A stretch of DNA of 64,000 nucleotides from Rachycentron canadum (lineage: Eukaryota; Chordata; Actinopteri; Carangiformes; Rachycentridae), in contig CM076653.1 in the NCBI GenBank assembly GCA_038496675.1, positions 19,883,842 through 19,947,841 of the forward strand. The letters are read 5' to 3'. Below the pieces are notes generated by a model. It made no database searches. It saw only the letters and a list, made by a program, of their open reading frames with translations, and was not told the DNA's origin. Position 1 is the stretch's first letter; the number at the start of each line of letters is the position of its first letter. Both the position numbers and the translations under genes were made by a program. Shown in pieces: positions 35,758-48,367 of this stretch.

Positions 35758-36758
35758 GCACACAGCTGTCATCTTAACAATGCAGAGTCAAGCAAACAGA
35801 TCAATGGTCGCTGTGATGATCCTGTCAAACTGCACTAAGTGACAGGAAGCTTTCAGAGCGCACTATCAAAAGGAAGTCATCTCTGGGGGATTGTACTGTC
35901 TTCTGGCCCTGCTGGGAATGAAATGTCACTTCAGTTAGATGGATGTGTCAATAATGACAAAGAAACACTCTCTAAAATACCACACGCAAAAACCCAGGAT
36001 ATCACATACTCTCTTTGACCCACTGAAAAATTTGGTTCAAATATTCAAATTTGGAGCCAAATAACCGGATGAAATTCCATCACTGTTCCTCTTTGCCAAC
36101 TTGGTCGTTCATTCTGTATCCACCCTTCAGTCGTCTATTAATAATCTGACAGAATTTTGAAGTAAAATTAGTTACTTTTGTACACGGGTTGATGATATAG
36201 TTTACCGCTCCCAAACAGGTCAGGAGCGTTTTGGGATGTTGCTAATGCGTAATAAGAAAATTCTCTCTCCCACTCTTTTTTCTTTACACTCTGTGTAATT
36301 GCTTGGCAAGTGTTGCAAATGGCAGAGAGAGACGCAGTGTACATGATTCACTGCATAAGTGCGCGGAGCTAGCCGTCAGTCACAGATGAAGGAAAGCAAA
36401 AATTTGCTCAAAGGGAGCTTCTTAAAACTCCTCAAAGGTCCAGATCAATCTGTTACGCTGGGGAAATATGACCATGCTGTAATGATGTGACAAAGATTAA
36501 AACCTCACTGGCTATAGACAGTGCTGAGAATGCGGCGCTAATGTTGTTCTGACACACTGAAAAGTCACGATTTCTATTCTGGATTATAAACCTTTGGATC
36601 ATTGTAGTTCAACTGGGTAAAATTTTTGACTTAATGCTAGTGCTAATCTGACCAACACTGGGAAAAGGGGGGGCAGATCATTTATCAATTTGAGATCAAG
36701 TATTGATAAATGTTGGCAGTTGGCTTTAATGTGTGCGACTGTAAACCTTTGACTTATA

Positions 36759-38231
36759 CAGACGTGGACAAATTTGTTGGTACCCTTCCACAAATAATGG
36801 AACCCACATCTATTGCTGAAATAATTTGAAATTGACAACATTTAATTCATTATTTATTCCATGTTTAACAATAATCAAACTTTACTTTTGATTTCTAATT
36901 CAACTGAATATTTTATATAAAAAAAAAAAATCGGCTTGGACATAAATGATGGTTCCCTTAACCAAATATTTTGTTGCACAACCTTAAGCAGCAATCACTG
37001 CTATCAAGTGATTTCTGTAGCTCCCAATGAGACTTCTGCATCTGCCAACAATTATGTTGGCCCACTCTTCCTGAGCAAACTGCTCTAGCTGTCTTAGGTT
37101 TGAAAAGTGCCTTCTCCACACTGCATTTTTTAGATCTTTCCATAGATGTTCAATAGGATTAAGATCAGGGCTCATAGAGATCCATTTAAGAATAGTCCAA
37201 TGTTTTATCAGCCATTCTTGGGTGCTTTTAGCTGTACTTTTAGGATCATTATCCTGTTGGAGGACTCATGACCTGCGACTGAGGCTGAGCTTCCTGACAC
37301 TGGGCTGTATATTTGGCTCCAGGGTGCCTTAATAGTCTTGAGACTTCATTGTGCCCTGCACAGATTCAAGGACCATTGTGCCAAAGCAGCCCCAAAACAT
37401 AACCGAGCCCGCTCCATGTTTCACAGTAGGTATGGTGTTCTTTTCTTTGAAAGCGTCATTTTTCCGTCTGTAAATATAGAGCTGATGGGACTTGCCAAAA
37501 AGCTCCATTTTTGTCTAATCAATCCAAAGGACATTCTCCAAGAAACTTTGTGGTTTATCCTCCCGAGTCCTCCTGGGGCTTCATCCATGGAGCCTATTGT
37601 TGTTGCGATGGATAGCGCAATCAGACAGTGATGTACCTTGACCTTGGAGTTCAGCTTGAATGTCTTTGGATGTTTTCGTTGGCTCTTGTCTACCATCTGC
37701 ACTTTCCTTCTGATCAACTTGGGGCTGCATTTCCTCTTGAGGTCACATCCTGGGAGGTTGGCTACAGTCCCATGGACCTTGTACTTCTTAATAATATTTG
37801 CAACTGTAGTTACAGGAACATGGGGCTGCTTGGAGATGGTCCTACAGACTTTACCTTCAACATGCTTATCTATAATTTTCTTTCTGAGCTTCTCAAACAA
37901 CTCTCTCCTTGGCTTTCTCCAGTCCATGTCTAGTGTGGTGCACACAATGATACCAAACTACAAATTGAGTGGTTTTCTCCCTTTAAATGGGCTGAGTGGC
38001 TGATGAAAAGACTGAAGGCACCTGTGATACTAATTAGGGTTAAAAAATTAGTTTGAAACATGATTTTAATGCAATGAATTATAATCATTTTTTGGGGTAC
38101 CAACAGGCTCTGTCCAGGCTATTTTAATATATTTGTAAAATAAACAATAAATCTTATTTTCATACTTTTCAGGAGGAATGAAGCTTTGTTTCAATGAACT
38201 GTAAGGGTACCAACAAATTTGTCCACGTCTG
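36759..38231 (-). mobile_element. Tc1-like (Tc1/mariner) DNA transposon, complete ends, inactivated
   Basis: The element is 1473 bp and flanked by TA at 36757-36758 and 38232-38233, the expected target-site duplication. The terminal inverted repeats match perfectly over 29 bases (36759-36787 and 38203-38231; they start CAGACGTGGACAAATTTG). Diverged copies of the same motif lie inside both ends, at about 36933-36961 (TTGGACATAAATGATGGTTC) and 38092-38118. This gives the IR/DR arrangement with two repeats per end that is known from fish Tc1-like elements. A degenerate transposase lies between the ends on the minus strand. The perfect outer repeats against a broken gene suggest a fairly young, non-autonomous copy. 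Confidence 0.95.
36984..37945 (-). pseudogene. Degenerate Tc1-like transposase
   Basis: The N-terminal part (from 37945) shows a paired-like helix-turn-helix (TISKQPHVPVTTVANIIKK). The catalytic domain is recognisable but broken. Around 37535-37500 the motif VLWID-stop-TKMELFG has a TAG where the Glu of DET is expected, and it lies in a different frame from the N-terminus, so there is at least one frameshift. Further on come TIPTVKHGAGSVMFWGCF, an in-frame TAA, QQDNDPKSTAK with the second catalytic Asp, and SPDLNPIEHLWKDLK with the catalytic Glu. Another TAA (36986-36984) precedes GCATKYLVK, where AAKG is usual. The frameshift and stops make an active protein impossible. Confidence 0.93.
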
Positions 38232-38233
38232 TA

Positions 38234-41200
38234 CATTTTTGTGCTTGTCAGTTGGATGGTGGTCATATTCTATTGGTCGACCACTGTTGTCAGATTATTT
38301 ATAATTTTTTTATTTGTGAGACTTCCTTTCCAAAAGCAGCATACAACTTTGTCCGAGAACATCAATCCAGGTCTCATGCTGGAGACACACTAGATGTGGC
38401 TTGTTTGCGTGAGGGCAGTAGAACTTCTTGGTTTTCATCAGATTAAAGCATTTTGACATCATACCAGCAATATTACACAAAATTGACACCCTTGACTACA
38501 GTCTCTGTGTCCAGGCTAAATCTATTATATGTGACAGATATGGAAATAATATAAATATTTAATTTTTTTTTTTTTCCATTTCAGCAGCTGCATGTGGAGA
38601 GAGTGACATTTTAGATACATTTACTGTCAAAAACAAATCCAAAAGAAATTTAAAACAAAGAGAAATTGAACATTCAGGTATCCTGCAAACCTGAATGTTT
38701 TTCCAGCAGATCAGCAACTGCAGCCACGACGCACAGTTCAACCCACATCTAATGTGTCTGCGGTGTCACGTTTGGCAGCACCAGGTGTGAAAGGCTTGGT
38801 TCCAGACTGGGTTTGGATCTCAGTTTTAAGAATGCGCTTGGTGGTTGCTGTCCAAAGAGAATTTGTGACTCCACCTTTAAGTGGAGACCATTACTCTAAG
38901 GCTTTTTGCCTACGAAAGGATTAATAAACCTTGTTGAAATTATTGACAACATTAATGAAAAAGATACTCCAGGGGTCAGCTGACATGAGGTTGCTTCTTG
39001 TGTGCCCCAAATACTGTCAAACAATAAGAGAAACATGTTGACTCACACTTACCACAAATACAGTAATTTCCACAGTTTCAATGGCGTTGTGTCACCAGAC
39101 CAAAAAAAAAAAAAAAAAAAAATCACACTATACAGTGACTGGTTGCGAAAAATGTTTCCTGAAGATGCTGCAGCTGTTTTGACCTTTGGTTATTGTTCTC
39201 TACAGTAAGGTCTTTTCTATTTCAGTGATTTAAATGACTGTAAGCGTATCTTTTTTACAGTACTAAGTTGCTGATGAGATAATGATTCTAAAATCCTTTG
39301 TTTGTTGTAGGATAAAATGTGGGTTTGCTCATCCCTCATTAGAGAACTAACTGCTGATCCCCATCATGCAACAATTAAAACTGAATAATAACTGCAATTA
39401 GGAGCCGCTTGACAGTTCTGACGTCCTGGAGCTTCACGTCAGCCACTCCTGAGTCATTGCTCCAAACCATAATCTTCCACAACACTTCATGGTTCGCCTT
39501 TCTTTATCATGACAATGAGTAAGAGCTTAGTCACAGTGGGAACAGAGGGAAGTCAAGAGGCTTTATAATGGCATTATGCGGAAAATGATTGGAGCTCATA
39601 ACATTTTTTGGCGCCTTTTCTCGTCTGAATTGCTTAACCAATGACAAATTTAGGTGAATAGATTATTTCTTCTCCACCTTGCGCATACAATTTCTTACAT
39701 CATTTAGCTTTGGAAGATACAGTATAAGAAGTACCACCAGTGAGTATAGAGACTGTTTTTGTGCGCTTAAGTCCATTTTTCTCTTGCCTACACTTCCCTT
39801 GTAAAGTGACAGCCTTATTAAGAATACGTTTCTCCCACACCTCCCAATAAGCCATTTGTAAGGCTTGAGGTGGGGTTTATCAAGGTCCTGTAATAAGAGG
39901 CATGTAGCCTAGGTCCACTGTGACTTTGTCTTCATTTACCTGCCTGTACATGTGTTGTATTCAGGATTAATTTGCTGCTTTGATGTATTAAAAAGAGCCA
40001 GAGGATTTCCAGTGGCATGCTCCCCAAGGTGGGCGCCTTTTAAAAGGAGCTTTTTCTTCATTCCAGCACTTAGGTTTATTACAGTTCCCCAGACTGTCCA
40101 ATTTTAAAGAAATATGCCTCCAAAATAGCAGGATAATTGTTTTTACTTTTTTTTTTTTTCAGGGGATTCCTGCAAGGGAAAATTACACATGGCAACCGAG
40201 TAAGATTTTATGAAACCTGAGCAGTGGTGATGCATGACAGGAAGAGAAAAAGCTCCTTTAGTTAACAAATGAGGTCTCATTTTAGAAGGGTTTTAAGGGG
40301 GGGGACCCATCTCATCTGCTCAGTATGGCATCAGTGTTCCTATCTGTGTAGCAACATCATGAAAATGATATTTGCAATTATTGCCCATCATTATAATTGC
40401 AATAACAGACGCTGGGATGACTAAACAAGCAGCAATCCAAACATTCACTTATCTGTGTACATCTCTCGCAAAAAAAGTTTACACAATTTCAAAACAAAAA
40501 CAAGGACAGAAACATCCATAAACCGAATGTGATGACACATCAAACCGTACACCAAACAGAGCTGCTCTGTCACACACTTCCTGTTGTTTTATTTGCTCAG
40601 TCCTGTGTTTATAAGACGCAGACACAAAGACGAGGGGGTTCACAGCACTCCAGACAATATGTGGATAACCCTGGACTAAAGAGTGAGGATTGACTGGTTT
40701 GTTTGTTTCTCGTGCCATTTCTTCTTCTCCTCTCAGAATTGTGTAATATTAAGTGACACATCCATCAAGAAGAAATCCATGTTTTGAGACTTCCATCTCA
40801 TTCTCTCAACATTCTCCTGCCAGAAACAGTGGTATATTTCCTCCTGCCCTCCCCCCCTGTGGGCGGCGAGGCTGAAACATCCCCACTTGCTAATGTGGTC
40901 CCCTGTCTGCCACTTCCTAGAGGAACTGACAATTGTTGCGAGCTGATTCCTCGACTTTAATGCTCCCGTGTGAACATATTATATTGCTTCAACGCTGTGG
41001 GTTTATCTGACATCAACAAAAATTGATAATGGCCGGTCAGATGCTGTTTAGGAGGATTTTTTCAGAGTTAGCAGTGAAATCCATGCTCCGATCCTCTGTC
41101 TCAGCTATTTGTCTGCATTCTGGGATATTCGGTGCAGGGGTTACATCTCCGTGTGTTATAATTTACTCTGATGACCCCACTTTTCCTCACCCTGCTGTGT

Positions 41201-44200
41201 TAACATGTTGTGTTCAGCTGCGGGATTCATGTGTGGGAGCAGGCAGTAATAATGATGATGATAGTGCAGCAACAGTTTTTTTTTTTTGTTGTTGTTGTTT
41301 TTCTTTCTGTCAACATCAAACTCCTGTCACTTGTACAAAATGTACAGTACTGACTGCACTGCATTCTGGTCCACTGGGGCCACTGCCGTTGAAGGAACTT
41401 TGACTTTTTCGAACGGCTGAATTTGTCTCTTTATGACCGGTTATGGTTAGAAACTTCCACTTTCACTCTTTCAAACATACATTTTTCTGCTCTGAACCAG
41501 ACTTGGGGTTAAATAAGTCTCCGTAACTTCTCGCTACATAGACACAGAAAGGTGGGGCACCAAAATGAATCGTGTTCATTTGAACTGAGAGTTAGGTTAA
41601 GGAAGTAAGTGTCTTTCAGTGGATTTATGGTCTAAATGCTTTACCACTCTCCTCGGGACATGTAATGATGAAAAAAGTTGGTTTTACTGTAGATTCTTTT
41701 CTGTAACACTCATACCTGAAAAACTCAAACCCACCTCAACATTCATACCTGAAAACCTCAAACTTACACACATAATCTACTTTTACATGGGCATCTTTTT
41801 CCAACATTTACTTTCTGAACAGTGTCCTTTTACTGTCCAGCTGCACAGATAAGAAGAGGGGAGGTGCCTTTAGCTCAGTTATATCTGTGCCCTTACAGCA
41901 ATTAAGCTGCCAATGTGGGAGTTTGGGTCATTTATGTTTAGGCAAGACTCAGGTCTCAAAGAAGCACCTCCACCTTCTTTCTATGGATTTAAAGAAAATT
42001 AAAAAAAAAAAAAAAAATTCACAAATAATAAACTGTTAAAAAGATTCTAAGCTTAGATTCAATTATTGTGTTATTGCGTTAGTGTACCTACAATATTGCA
42101 CTGGTAGAATTAAAAAAAATGCGTTTCATCAGTCTGTCCCCAGCTCATCAGCCTGCAGGAAAAAAGGGTTAAACTCAACCAACACCAACCTTTTGTGCTT
42201 CCACAGTTTTACCCAGCAGCTCAAAGGTGAAACACATAATAATCTTTCCAGCAGGTCACCTATAACTGCTACGCATCTGCATTTAGGTGTCATTAGTTCA
42301 CCTATCACAGCAGGTCAGTGTCAATATGCCTGGCGTGCTCTCAGTTAACAGATGTTATGCGTGCCCACGTGCCTTGCTTTATGCTTTACGCACCGGTGGA
42401 TACACATGCACGTCGCTATGGTAACTTCATTCATCTGCAAATCTCACCGGAAACGTATCTAAACCACCCTTCAACCACCACCACCACCACCTCCGCCACC
42501 ACCATCCTAATCAAACCTAATTATACCATATTGCTTTTCTTGTCTAACAATAAGGAAGGTTGCTGGGGGTGGGTGAGAGGGGGAGATTTAATGTAATTAT
42601 AGAGACACTTCTTTCTCTGCTCGGCGTGGCAAGAGTGAGATGCGCCGTGATGGACGCTGCTTGTCAAAATGCCTATTGATGAAGCGCAAAAACCCAATTT
42701 GCAGTCATAAGGCAACTACCTTCCAATTATGTTGGTGCCAGAGCATTCCTCAAGCCCAGCAACTCCAATCCTTCTCTCTTTTCTGAGTGGCTAGACCATT
42801 GCCCTTGGCAGACAGGTACCAAATGGGCTGCTCTCTGCATGCTGCCTTTAATGTTTTATTGATTTGCTTAGCATACGCCCCGATTCAACTCACACACTCC
42901 AACACTATTGCCCTTTGTACTCACAGCCTGACCTGCCCCACATGAAAATTACGTTATTGAAATATGTTAAATGTGTCACCCACCCGCCTCCCCCCTCCTC
43001 TGCACGAGAAAATATCTCACCTATTGATGGATCTTTCGGGGGCTAGCAGATTGGTAATATTAGATCCCCACCAGCTTAATGACTTCTATTACTACGATTC
43101 AATCACCCCCTGGACCAATCAATCATATGAACTAGGTAACATATCAAAGCCATGAATAAAATCAAAAGGGGATTAGAAGATATATTTTCCAATTTTCATG
43201 TCAGATACAAAAAGAAGTATGAAAAGTGGGTGAGACTCAATAGTAAATCTCCTCTCTGTGGAGAAAGAGGAATAAAGCAAACATTTGAAAAGAGAGTTGT
43301 GAAATGAATGAGCAAAAAGGAAATGTCGCCTGCACAACAAAGAACATGTAACCACTCTGAGTCCTCAATTTTCCCATCCCACTTAAAAAGAGAGCTCACC
43401 ATCATCATTCAGTTGACTACAGGGGATCCAATTACCTCGATCTAAAGATGGTATCAGTGAGCAACTGAACCGCACAAATATTTCTTTCTAAATCCCATTA
43501 AAAGTAAGAACAATGATCAACTTTAACTTTTCTTTTGACCTGTGAGCCAGGAGACAACAATGAGGCTGAGACTTTTCACCCCTTAAGCAGAAAATGCCTG
43601 CGTGTGTGTGTGTGTGTGTGTCTGTGTGCACCCATGCTCACATGCTAATGATGAATATGTGTCTGCCATGTCCTCAGACTCCCCGAGCAGAGGAAGGGAC
43701 CCTCAGACAGAATACACAACAGGGACAGACACAGCTTATTCCCAGACAATGTCAATAGCTCAAGGGTAAAATCATTTGTCACCGCAGCGAAATCCCTCTA
43801 AATGTATACATTTATTATTGTCGCGCTTTAATTGATCGCAGGGCGCCAAGAGAAATACCAAGGGTCTGTAATACTCGCCTATCTCATTTACAAATCACGC
43901 TTTGCAAAGCTTCAAGGACATGTTCTGCTCCTCTAAGCGAAAGAAGGAAGAAATATCTGTTTCTCTCTCAATATAGTTAAGTTACACATTAATCTGGGTG
44001 CCCTATGTTAAGTGGAAAGTTGCGTTTCAGCGCATCTGAGGGAAAAAAAAAAGTTGTAATCAATTAGTTATAATAGCATCTTTTATTTGTTGAGTCCACA
44101 TTTTTGTGCTAAAGGAAATCAGTTGTCCGTTTAATGAGAATATGAATGTGGCATCTGAGAAGATCTTAGCTAATTACATGATCATATTGAAGATGCTGCT

Positions 44201-47099
44201 GTACAGTTGCATTATCTTCAGTTTACCTTTACTTACATTGTGAGGTAATTAAATTTAAATAAACAGAGGCCTCTCCTCATGAAATATTCCATACGGATAT
44301 TTTTTTAATTGAATACATTTCCATACATACCCACGTTGCTTCCTGGTGATTCATAAAGCTCCCGCTCAGTGATTGGAAACTGTGGAGTGGAAGGTTTGCT
44401 GGTTCATGTGGCAAAAACTGGCCTGATCGCGTGAAGCAGCTCTACGCCATCCTGTACAATAGGGTTAACCCAAATGTAATGTTACATGTACATGCAAGCT
44501 AGTGGTCCTAGTGGTAAAATAACATAACAATAATAATAATAACATGTATAGCTGTGCATAAAAAGATACTGTAAAATTTTGACTTCCCTTTTGACCCATG
44601 ACCAAACTTATGTTGAACATAGTGTTGACACCAAATTAACCTGGAAAAAGCAACTATCATACATGACATGACATACATGATAATCTGAACTTCACTGCAT
44701 TCGGCCAAAGTTTCTGAAGAAATTAAAACTCACTCCAGCCCAATAACTAATCACATGGTGTACTGTCACTTTCTGTCCCTGGTTCTCACATTCATCAGCA
44801 TAACTTCCTGCCCAGGATAAGAGCCCCATTGTAAGAGGCTTCCATCAATCCAGCTAGCGCTGCAGGGGTTAACCGCTCTAACTTTATACTATCAGACAGC
44901 TGCACTGTTTTTGCTGTTACTATATCTGTCCACATAGGAAGCTATCAATTGTAAAAGCCCAGCACCACCCCTACACGCACCAGTAAAAGCACAAATTGAC
45001 ACACACAACACAACGTGCACAGACACTCACACACACACACACACACACACACATGCACAAACCATGCAGTCTATTCTCAAAAGGACCACCCAGGTACAAG
45101 GAGCAATTACTATAACAACTTTGGGTTGCATCAACATTCTCAACCTGCAGCAATACATCATCTCTATAGCTTGTCTTATTAAAGCCTGGGTTTCGTATGG
45201 TAACCGCTGGCAAATTATATTTCATCCACTTTTCTGCAAGTCCTGATTTATGACTGGAGGTTGTGTCCTAACACCAGCGGTACTCCACGGCCCACGTGTC
45301 CATGTATTTGGATTGATTTTGCTCCCTCATTTTTTTTTCCCTCCCCCCCACCCCCTCCCTCTCTTGCGTTCCAAGAAATTATTGTCATATCTAAACATCG
45401 CTGCAATTATCTCTCCCATTTGGCTGCGCTGGTAATGTCTGTATAAAGCAATAATGTGTCTGTCATGCAACGTGTATGCCGACATCTGTTCACAAGCCAT
45501 GCAGCGTCCCCTCCAATATTCGCTCCCTATTGTGATCATTTTCAATTGATTCTTTATGAGTCATTTCGAAGCTAATGGCTTGTGAGCAGCGCGGTGAAGA
45601 GAGGACCTCTGAGAGAAGGTATACCCAGACTGACAGAGGGATCAGAGATGAGTCGTATGTGCAGAGAAACCAAGGGGGTGACGGCAGAACAAAGTAATCA
45701 ACAATCTGCTGAAATTTGTGCATAAAAGACCACAATCACACAGCTCTCATCTATGATTATATTCTAAAGTGCCAATTATGTCGCGTCAGAAAACTACAGC
45801 GAGAGGTTGACACTCTACAATAAAGCAAATAATTTCCAGTTGGAGGAACAGAAAAAAACGTTAATATGAGGGGTGGAAGATGGGGTGAGGAGGATCTCAG
45901 TTAAAGGAAGTAGCTAATAAGGTTTAATGGTGCGTATCAGGAAGCCACAGTATGCAGGGAAAACACAGCTGGCTTCATTTTGTAAACTATTTGATATACA
46001 CATCTATCCCACTCACAATTATCAGCTGCTCTCAGGCCACTGGGGACAGTTTAGGACCCCCAATCAGGAACGTTTTCTCCACACTCTTCAATTGTCAAGG
46101 AAAAAGCATTAATATGACGCCAGCGGACGGTCCAGGTGATTTCCAGACACTCGTGTGTGAAGTCCAACTGAAATTAAAATTAGCTTCTGCCAAGAAATCA
46201 ATACGTACTGTCACTGGTTTTGAATTGTGCATTTAGTATGTTTTTTTAAACAGAGAAATTTCAACTGAGTGTATGTAACTTTTAACTAACATTGGCTATT
46301 GTTCTGTCCTGTCTGTATTTTGAGCTTGCCTTGTGTCACTTGTGTTGGGATTTGAATCACAGGGTAGTAGTGAGGTAACGGTAGGTGAGACTACTTGTTG
46401 CTGTGAGCTTCAACACTCTGGTTGTTTGCTGTCACGAGTCAGGTTGGTCATTTCTTTGGGGTCCCCAAATGTAATCAGAGAAAAGCAGCATGGTACCAAC
46501 GAACCTTGTTCAGCTTACATTCACTGTCTCGGGCTTGTGTAGTTCACGCTGGCTAGCTCCCCTTCTTCTAATAATATAGAATGAACACAGCAGTGTGCTG
46601 GAGCTACAGATGACTCAACAGCTGTAGAAATAACATGAAAAAAAACTAACATCGAGTAAAAATGTGGGCTAATGATAGTAAGCTAAGTTTCCTTGCTCCC
46701 ACTTTCTGAGTGACATGTGAACTATATATAACATAAATTCTGATAAAAAAATGTGGCACTTGCGACATTTTGAGATTAGCTGCTTTGATAACATAACAAC
46801 CTGTATGAGGTGTGACTGAGCAAACCAAATTCAGTGGAATGGAATAATGTCTCCTATAATAACTTCAAAATGTTTTCAAAGCTGCTTCATTTTCCCGATG
46901 GTCAGTCCATGATAGGGATATGTTACTTTCTACCATGACCGTGAGTTTACTTCATCGTAAACGCATTTTATAGGACACAGAGTCTCGTGTTCTCAAGGAA
47001 GGACACTCTACAATGTTTTTCTCTCATACACTGCAGTCTTCTTCACTTCTCCAGGTTTTTTTTTTTTTTTTTGTTCATTCAATATCATCACGGCATCAT
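38234..47099. other. Intergenic region, no gene seen
   Basis: No supportable gene. A-runs occur at about 39101-39121 and 42001-42017, with a TG run at 43602-43628 and a CA run at 45028-45053. A short direct duplication (CATACCTGAAAA.CTCAAAC at 41710 and 41745) is present. Repeat-poor stretches near 43.8 and 45.4 kb resemble conserved non-coding DNA. Confidence 0.65.
45028..45053. repeat. (CA)n microsatellite
   Basis: Uninterrupted CA run of about 26 bases. Confidence 0.95.
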
Positions 47100-47560
47100 T
47101 TTTTCTCACACGTGGGGGCGCACTAGAGGAAACTTAATTATGTTTTTTTCCACCCAATTCTGCCGGAGACTTACTGGCACCTGAAATACCCCTAGTACTT
47201 GTTTTCTTTTTTTAATTTAAAGGTTACCCATACAGATCCCATAAACCTAATTACAAAGGCAACTCATATGGAATTGTATAACGTCTTCTTCATTTAAAGG
47301 GCACCTTATCGTGTATCATTCCTGCTTGTGGGGGCAACAACACATGTTCTTCCCCTGAAATGGCACCCATGAGGCCACTTCATTCCAGACTGTCACATAT
47401 AGGGCATTTCATCCTGATTTACTAACTGAGACAGCCATTACAGGACTTTGGTATGTCTTCTTTTTTGTGGGCACCTTAGATGGCATTTTATCTAGTTTGC
47501 GACGTGGGCGCTCCTTAGAGGGCACTTTCTTTTGTCTGCCAGTGGCCATCATTAGAAAAG
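47100..47560. repeat. Degenerate array of GGGCACC...GGCATTT motifs
   Basis: A loose motif built of (G)GGCAC or GGGCGC followed 8-12 bases later by GGCA.TT recurs, for example at 47299, 47370, 47401, 47469 and 47507. Examples are GGGCACCTTAGATGGCATTT and GGGCGCTCCTTAGAGGGCAC. The spacing is irregular. It looks like an old minisatellite or a decayed repeat. Confidence 0.35.
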
Positions 47561-48334
47561 CTCACCTAGAGGCTTGAAACTTAGTTGCAGCCTCCACAAA
47601 TATTGTGTTTTATTGTCTTTTGAAAAAAAGACAAAATGTATACAATTGCTGCAACATCATTCCTTACACAAGTAATTAAGGTAATTTTTTTTTTCTGAAA
47701 ACTAAGATACACTGTAAAACTTTGGTGTACACAAATACATACTCACAATAGAAATGAAAAACTTACAGGCATGTAGTCTTTCCTTTATTTCACTCAACCA
47801 AAAAAAATAAAATAAATAATAAATAAATAAATGGTGAGATGACTTAAAAACAGAAAATTTGAAAAATATTGCATTGCATTAAGGTCAGACAGATAAATTG
47901 ACCAAAACTAGAGATTGTTTTGTCCAAAACTAGAGATGTTTCAAAGAATCAAATGACTCTGAATGCCCCTTTGCAAAAGTTATATTAGCAGTGTTTTGTG
48001 AGCAGACAAAACGGGGCACCTCTACATGTTTTTTTTTTCCCCTATAGGAAGTCTGCACATGTATTTAAAACATAAAACATAATTGCTTTGTTTCCAAACT
48101 TCTCAACCTTTGTGTTTTTAGCATCTGAGAGCTCAACTTCCTCACAAGGGTCAAATAATTGTCAGTGTCACCGGCAGATTTAGAGACTAAAGCACCGGAG
48201 GATAAACCACTTGAGGGGACAAAGCTATATTCTCTCGCTGGTAGGATTTACACTGTACTGCACCGAGGATAAGCCCATCATTAAATCATTATGATTGCAA
48301 CCCTTTACTCCTTAGGGGTTTTTTTTTCTTTTTC

Positions 48335-48367
<33 letters not shown>

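Larger units (their letters stand above)
30316..36756. other. Intergenic region rich in microsatellites, no gene seen
   Basis: It holds many CA, TG and CT tracts, pyrimidine-rich DNA around 33720-33860 and 34920-35120, and GA-rich DNA around 31900-32000. A 41-codon open frame with a signal-peptide-like start (31604-31729) and a DR1-type site (31764-31776) are noted. No gene is supportable. Confidence 0.65.

Noticed and set aside
41023..41403. 126-codon plus-strand open frame
   Set aside because: No recognisable domain. It runs through an AAT/GAT-rich and T-rich low-complexity tract (poly-Asp then poly-Phe/Cys).
41861..41970. tRNA-like segment with TAGCTCAGTT and pairing ends GAGGTGC/GCACCTC
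   Set aside because: The arms are 110 bp apart, no D-stem partner or TPsiC arm (GGTTCRANNC) is present, and the anticodon arm cannot be formed. At best it is an old tRNA-derived repeat.
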